Source of the DNA: Spirochaeta sp. UBA5339
GTDB lineage: Bacteria; Spirochaetota; Spirochaetia; DSM-2461
Length of the DNA stretch: 64,000 nt
Direction of reading: 5' to 3'
Assembly (NCBI GenBank): GCA_002408085.1
Contig: DHQL01000018.1
Span: forward strand, 159,913-223,912
The position numbers and the translations under genes are program-made. The notes beneath the pieces were generated by a model. The model saw nothing but the letters and a program-made list of their open reading frames with translations, was not told the origin of the DNA and did not search any database. Positions 59,681 through 64,000 of the stretch are shown here, in pieces. The number at the start of each line of letters is the position of its first letter. Position 1 is the stretch's first letter.

Positions 59681-59706
59681 TTAATGATAATAATTACTAT
59701 TATTAA
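59681..59706. promoter_or_regulatory. PerR/Fur-box-like palindrome before perR
   Basis: TTAATGATAATAATTACTATTATTAA is a 26-bp near-perfect inverted repeat resembling TTATAATNATTATAA-type PerR boxes (given here in two parts: TTAATGATAATAA / TTACTATTATTAA). It ends 3 nt before the perR start on the - strand, consistent with autorepression and a very short leader. Confidence 0.7.
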
Positions 59707-59776
59707 TTCTGTCAATAAAAAACACTTTTTTTCTCAAATGACTGCCAGGAACAGCCTGACGGCAGGGGCAGACTGC

Positions 59777-61183
59777 TCAGACATAGTAGGACTGCCGGCT
59801 TTTATCCATCCTCTTTCCAGAGGCGTGGATCTCGTCTTTCATGGCCACCAGTATTCCCTGGAGAGACTCCTTCAGCCTTGTAAATCCAAACTCCCGGGAT
59901 GCCGACTCGAAGCTCACGTCCACCCGCAGCCTGCGGTCCACGGGATCTGTCAGAACAGAGTAGATCTCATCAACGGTACTCTCATCAATAATCAGTTCTC
60001 CCTCCCGGTCATAGCGGTCCCGGACCTCAACAGGCCTCACACCGCTGCCCTTGATATCGGTTTTATATACAAGATAGGTGCTCACCACCACGGGAACTCT
60101 GGCGGCAAAGGCTTCAAGAAGAGAGTTGCCGAAGCCCTCCCACCGGGGCATATAGCAGACGATATCCGCATTGACCAGTACATCGGAATTGGTATAACAG
60201 CGAAGCCCGTCGACAACCTCCCGTTCGGGCCTGATTCTTTTATGAATCAGATGGAGCTCAACCCCCGCTTCCCGGGCGGCTTCCTGCACCTTTTCAGGAT
60301 ATCGGCACTCAGCCTCGTCCCCGGGATAGAGGGTCACGATAAACTTCACCCTCTTTGCCAGGTCGGGATACTTCTTTTTCATAACAGAGCAGAGCTTAAG
60401 GGAGTCCTCTATTCTCTTGCGGGGAACGATTCTTGTTGGCTGGACCACCAGGAGATCCTCTTCTGAGAATCCAAAGTCCTTCCGGAAGTTTCCGTTGTAC
60501 TCGTCCCGGACCGTGGGATTTTCAAAGTTTTCACAGTCGGGAATCAGATAGGGCCTGATCCTCTTTACTGAGGTCAGCATATGTTCGGCATAGCTTGAGA
60601 GAACCACATGCTCGTTGCTGATGCTGACGGGAGGCATAATTTTATGGAGTACATCATCGATAAGACAGTCGCTGTAGCGGCTCCTCTCCCACCAGAAGTC
60701 ATGGTGATGAAAGACCGCCGCCACCTCACGGGTTTCCGTCAGGTCGTAGACCGCCACGGCCCCCAGGAGGGTCATGGGCATGGCGTTTGTATTTTCCGCG
60801 ATTATCAGGTCGATACTGTTTTTCAGGAGAAAGTCATAGATCTCCGAGGCGATCTGCAGCCCCTCCTCCCAGAGCTCGTCCTTCAGCTGCTGCAGCTCAT
60901 CCTCTGCGAGGTGGGCCTCGCTGTCTTCCAGATGGGGAAATACTCTTTTCTCATAGTACTCCTGCCTCTCTGAGTCAAAGGAGAGAGCGGGGATAAGAAG
61001 TCGCCGCTTGTCGGGAACACGGGGATTCAGACGGGGATACTCACCGGCTACGGTAAAGATCCTGTGGCCCATGGTTCCAAGATTGCTGATCCATTTGGCA
61101 GCCTCCATGGAGACACCGTCAATACCGCCCAGTCTTCCGCTGATGAAGCAGATATTATAGTTCTCCTGCATATCCTTAATCAT
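59777..61183 (-). CDS. GT4-family glycosyltransferase
   Basis: 468 residues from ATG 61183. GT-B fold: FISGRLGGIDGVSMEAAKW at the donor-fold start, VVQPTRIVPRKRIEDSL linker strand, and RWEGFGNSLLEAFAARVPVVVS, the E-x7-E nucleotide-sugar site. HHHDFWWERSRY and VLSSYAEHML add acceptor-side features. Acts on an unknown acceptor, possibly a compatible solute or surface glycan. It follows an orphan response regulator on the same strand by 125 nt. Confidence 0.86.
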   Translation of the reverse strand: MIKDMQENYNICFISGRLGGIDGVSMEAAKWISNLGTMGHRIFTVAGEYPRLNPRVPDKRRLLIPALSFDSERQEYYEKRVFPHLEDSEAHLAEDELQQLKDELWEEGLQIASEIYDFLLKNSIDLIIAENTNAMPMTLLGAVAVYDLTETREVAAVFHHHDFWWERSRYSDCLIDDVLHKIMPPVSISNEHVVLSSYAEHMLTSVKRIRPYLIPDCENFENPTVRDEYNGNFRKDFGFSEEDLLVVQPTRIVPRKRIEDSLKLCSVMKKKYPDLAKRVKFIVTLYPGDEAECRYPEKVQEAAREAGVELHLIHKRIRPEREVVDGLRCYTNSDVLVNADIVCYMPRWEGFGNSLLEAFAARVPVVVSTYLVYKTDIKGSGVRPVEVRDRYDREGELIIDESTVDEIYSVLTDPVDRRLRVDVSFESASREFGFTRLKESLQGILVAMKDEIHASGKRMDKSRQSYYV

Positions 61184-61307
61184 AGGAGCAGAGACGTGGC
61201 ATTTCAAATAATCGGTGATGCCGGCGGCATAGGCCCTCACAGCGGGAGTCTTCAATCGAAGCGGCTCAGAGGCTTCCAGTCAGCAGGGGGCAGTCAAAAG
61301 CCGCAGG

Positions 61308-62021
61308 TCAGAACCTGCCGACACCGGACCTGAAGCTATACCCCACCCCCCTAATGGTCTTCAAAAACCGGGGATGGGAGGGATTTTCTTCGATTTTGGT
61401 TCTCAGGTGACGAATATGAACATCCACCGTCCTCTCATCGCCATGGTAGTCGTTTTCGGCGGACCATACGGAACCCAGGATCTCCTTGCGGTTGAAGATG
61501 CGGCCTTCGTTCTTCAAAAAAAAGAGGAGGAGCTTGTACTCAATGGGAGTCAGATCGATCTCCCGGCCATCCCTCTTCAGGCTCATCCCCTCCTTACTCA
61601 GGGAGAAGGAACCGAAAAGGTAGCTTCCGCTGTCAGCCGAAGGTGCCAGTTCACCATAGGAGCGCCTCAGTCTGGCATGAATACGGGAGAGAAGCTCGCC
61701 GCTGCTGTAGGGTTTGACAATATAGTCATCGGCCCCGTCCTCAAGGCCCCGGATCTTGTCCATGTCCTCATCTCGGGCAGTCAGCATAATAACGGGAAAG
61801 CGGCAGCCCCTGCTCCGCAGCTCCCTGCAGATCTGAAATCCGTCCCTGCCGGGCAGCCTGATATCAAGGAGCAGAAGGGAGGGAGAAAGACCGGGAAGAG
61901 TATCGAGAAAGGAGTCGCCGTTTGGAAAGTGACGGACCTGATATCCTGCGGCTTCCAGGGTCAGCTTCAGGCCCTTGGCAACGGGAAGGTCATCTTCAAC
62001 AGTAGCAATCAGGGTGTTCAT
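61308..62021 (-). CDS. OmpR-family response regulator, no adjacent kinase
   Basis: 237 residues. Receiver with Asp11/Asp53 (LLLDIRLPGRDG), Thr (LTARDED) and Lys (VKPYSSGEL); C-terminal winged helix (IDLTPIEYKLLLFFLKNEG ... DERTVDVHIRHLRTKIEENP ... IRGVGYSF). No histidine kinase is beside it, so it must be served by a distant kinase. Confidence 0.93.
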   Translation of the reverse strand: MNTLIATVEDDLPVAKGLKLTLEAAGYQVRHFPNGDSFLDTLPGLSPSLLLLDIRLPGRDGFQICRELRSRGCRFPVIMLTARDEDMDKIRGLEDGADDYIVKPYSSGELLSRIHARLRRSYGELAPSADSGSYLFGSFSLSKEGMSLKRDGREIDLTPIEYKLLLFFLKNEGRIFNRKEILGSVWSAENDYHGDERTVDVHIRHLRTKIEENPSHPRFLKTIRGVGYSFRSGVGRF

Positions 62022-62064
62022 AGATCTGATTGTACAACAGATCGGTTAATTTTCAATGAGAAAG

Positions 62065-62120
62065 TCCGGCGGGGGCAGCGCCGGATTTCTGAATTTAAAA
62101 GAGCCGCCCCAAAGAGCGGC
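62065..62120 (-). terminator. Two hairpins between oppF and the response regulator
   Basis: TCCGGCG (62065-62071) with CGCCGGA (62079-62085), and GCCGC (62103) with GCGGC (62116-62120). On the - strand the first is followed by CTTTCTC and the second by TCTTTTAAATT; both could help end opp transcription. Confidence 0.55.
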
Positions 62121-62139
62121 CCATGGCTTTAAATCAATA

Positions 62140-63132
62140 TCAGACAGATCCCTTGACCACATGGCAGGCCACGTGGTGTCCGGGTGCCAGTTCCTCAAGC
62201 ACAGGAGTCGCCTCGCGGCAGACCTTCTGGGCCATGGGACAGCGGGATGCGAAGCGGCATCCCACGGGGGGATCAATGGGACTCAGGACATCGCCCTGAA
62301 GAACCACCCTCTTATTCTCCCTGGTTATCTTAGGATCAGGAATGGGGATGGCCGAAAGGAGGGCCTTTGTATAGGGGTGCAGGGGATTCCTGTAGAGCTC
62401 TTCCGAGTCGCAGACCTCCATAAGCATTCCCAGATACATTACCCCGATTCTGTCGGAGATGTGCTTAACCATGGAGAGGTCATGGGCAATAAAGAGATAG
62501 GTCAGACCCATCTCGTTCTGCAGATCCTCCATCATATTGACTACCTGTGCCTGAATGGAAACATCCAGGGCGGAGATGGGCTCGTCGCAGATTACAAGAT
62601 CAGGTTCCACGGCCAGGGCTCGGGCGATACCGACACGCTGTCTCTGTCCCCCGGAAAACTCATGGGGATAGCGGTTGGCGTGTTCCTTCTTCAGGCCCAC
62701 ATGCTCCAGGAGACTGTAGATTCTCTCCTGACGCTCGGCGCCGGAGGCGATCTTGTGGGTGGTAATTCCCTCGCCGATAATATCGGTTACGGTCATTCTG
62801 GAGTTCAGACAGGCATAGGGATCCTGGAAGATCATCTGGATCTTCTTCCGGAAGGGTTTCATCTCCTTCTCGGAAAGCTGTGCCAGATCGGTGCCGTCAA
62901 AGTTGATCTCACCGCCGGTGGGATCATAGAGGCGGATAATGGTCCGTCCGGTGGTGGACTTTCCGCATCCCGACTCTCCTACAAGACCGAAGGTCTCTCC
63001 CCTTTTTATTTCAAAGGAGACGCCGTCTACGGCCTTGAGGTGCATCTTTTTGGGCTTGATCAGCCCTCCCCCGTGGATGGGGAAGTATTTTTTAAGGTTG
63101 TTGACCTTCAGCAGTACATCTTTATCACTCAT
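62140..63132 (-). CDS. oppF: Oligopeptide ABC importer ATPase OppF
   Basis: 330 residues. Walker A GESGCGKST, signature FSGGQRQRVGIARAL, Walker B LVICDEPISALD, H-loop IAHDLSMV, and the C-terminal oligopeptide domain with RCPMAQKVCREATP. In E. coli OppF and OppD pair to energise OppBC. Start overlaps the oppD stop (ATGA). Confidence 0.96.
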   Translation of the reverse strand: MSDKDVLLKVNNLKKYFPIHGGGLIKPKKMHLKAVDGVSFEIKRGETFGLVGESGCGKSTTGRTIIRLYDPTGGEINFDGTDLAQLSEKEMKPFRKKIQMIFQDPYACLNSRMTVTDIIGEGITTHKIASGAERQERIYSLLEHVGLKKEHANRYPHEFSGGQRQRVGIARALAVEPDLVICDEPISALDVSIQAQVVNMMEDLQNEMGLTYLFIAHDLSMVKHISDRIGVMYLGMLMEVCDSEELYRNPLHPYTKALLSAIPIPDPKITRENKRVVLQGDVLSPIDPPVGCRFASRCPMAQKVCREATPVLEELAPGHHVACHVVKGSV

Positions 63133-64000
63133 GAAGGGGCTCCAGCTTTCTCATATTTTTCCACCTGGGGAGCGTCCTTGTGAAGGAGCCAGCAGGTGGA
63201 GGAGTGGGATTCTGACAGCTTGAAGACAGGAGGTCTTTCGGTAAGGCAGATTTCCATTGTGTGGGGGCAGCGCCCGGAGAAGGGGCAGCCCGCGGGGGGA
63301 TGCAGCAGGTCGGGAGGTGAACCTTCGATGGGGACAAGACGTTCCTTCTCCCCTTCGGTCAGCTTGGGCACCGACTTGTGGAGTCCCACTGTATAGGGGT
63401 TCTGGGGATTGTAGAAGATATCCTCTTCGGTCCCCTGCTCCATTATGGTTCCGCCGTACATAACAACGATATGATCGCAGATCTCGGCAATAACACCCAG
63501 GTCGTGGGTAATCATAATAATGGAGGCGTTGATCTTGTCCTTCAGGTCGTTCATCAGGTCCAGAATCTGGGCCTGTATGGTCACGTCCAGTGCGGTGGTG
63601 GGCTCGTCGGCAATCAGCAGCCTGGGGTTGCATGAGAGAGCCGTGGCAATCATAACCCTCTGTCGCATTCCTCCTGAAAACTCATGGGGGAAGCTGTTTA
63701 TTCTCTTCTCAGGCTGGGGGATTCCAACCAGACGGAGCATCTCAACGGCACGGTCAAGGGCCTCCTTCCGGCTGACCTTCTGGTGGCGGCGGATAACCTC
63801 CACCATCTGATTTTTGATGGTGTAGACCGGGTTCAGAGAGGTCATGGGATCCTGGAAGATCATGGCAATATCATTTCCCCGGATGTCCGAGAGCTGCTTC
63901 TGAGAGAGCTTGGCCAGGTCCTTTCCTTCGAAGAGGATCTCCCCTTCCTTGATCTTTCCGGGTTCTTCAATCAGACCCATGATAGAGAGGGCGGTAACGC
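63129..64000 (-). CDS. oppD: Oligopeptide ABC importer ATPase OppD, 5' part missing
   Basis: The frame continues to the window edge; translation there reads VTALSIMGL, which follows the Walker A in this family, so the N-terminus and P-loop lie outside. Present are signature FSGGMRQR, Walker B LLIADEPTTALD, H-loop ITHDLGVI and the C-terminal GRCPHTMEICLTERPP iron-sulfur-like Cys cluster region. Coupled to oppF. Confidence 0.95.
   Translation of the reverse strand, partial: VTALSIMGLIEEPGKIKEGEILFEGKDLAKLSQKQLSDIRGNDIAMIFQDPMTSLNPVYTIKNQMVEVIRRHQKVSRKEALDRAVEMLRLVGIPQPEKRINSFPHEFSGGMRQRVMIATALSCNPRLLIADEPTTALDVTIQAQILDLMNDLKDKINASIIMITHDLGVIAEICDHIVVMYGGTIMEQGTEEDIFYNPQNPYTVGLHKSVPKLTEGEKERLVPIEGSPPDLLHPPAGCPFSGRCPHTMEICLTERPPVFKLSESHSSTCWLLHKDAPQVEKYEKAGAPS

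Noticed and set aside
1..64000. CRISPR arrays, insertion sequences, prophage, tRNA or rRNA genes
   Set aside because: No regularly spaced repeats, transposases, phage structural genes or tRNA-like cloverleaves were seen by eye on either strand.

Overview
The window is ordinary-density chromosomal DNA from a Gram-negative anaerobe, most likely a free-living spirochaete (Spirochaetota). The envelope is diderm (a LamB-like porin, several small beta-barrels, lipoproteins with loose lipoboxes, FecR-domain proteins). The redox genes are anaerobic (hybrid cluster protein, rubredoxin, desulfoferrodoxin, rubrerythrin, PerR). Starts are often TTG with strong GGAGG ribosome sites. The taxonomic call rests on overall protein character, not on a marker gene. 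I saw no insertion sequence, prophage, CRISPR array, tRNA or rRNA.

Layout. 1-4057 (+): end of an NFACT/RqcH gene, a MEMO-family and an AMMECR1-family gene, and a membrane protein with a degenerate kinase-like domain. 4117-7489: FecR-domain protein diverging from murD, then purU. 7531-13719 (-): the most unusual locus, a six-gene operon of a FecB/FecCD/ATPase-type importer followed by a nitrogenase-like reductase (NifH-, NifD- and NifK-like subunits). 13866-19196: PHP phosphatase, hcp with an FNR-type palindrome, LamB-like porin, mgsA coupled to a Crp/Fnr regulator. 19419-25920: ilvD with a TM1266-type small regulator, slyD, pentapeptide-repeat protein, ZIP transporter, phosphodiesterase, a secreted acidic protein, an ArfB-like hydrolase.

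25921-26742 is a gene-poor stretch with a compact small-ORF transcription unit and a hairpin-rich leader before a 56-residue protein. 26811-34624: IclR regulator, pspABC with a clear sigma-54 promoter opposite pspF, lipBA, a POTRA-like outer-membrane protein and a DegP-like lipoprotein protease. 34738-46345: hslO/HAD pair, phosphohexomutase, serS with a small membrane gene and neuB, FecR lipoprotein, pepF/rdgB, a sigma-factor-like orphan protein, trpS. 46500-52283: two paralogous small barrels, an OmpR-type two-component system and a porin; the response-regulator gene and the porin gene share triple 11-bp CTTCA repeats resembling Pho boxes. 52302-56926: HAD phosphatase, AI-2E transporter, engB, aroK/aroC. 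57010-59677: methyltransferase, then the oxygen-defence set rubredoxin, desulfoferrodoxin, rubrerythrin, perR. 59777-64000: GT4 glycosyltransferase, orphan response regulator and the oligopeptide ATPases oppF/oppD, the latter cut by the window end.

The best candidate for an undescribed system is the nitrogenase-like operon. Its component-1 proteins keep a cluster-ligand pattern like that of the dark protochlorophyllide reductase, lack the FeMo-cofactor ligands, and are translationally linked to a metal-chelate-type importer. A scheme in which an imported metal complex or macrocycle is reduced in the cytoplasm is an inference.
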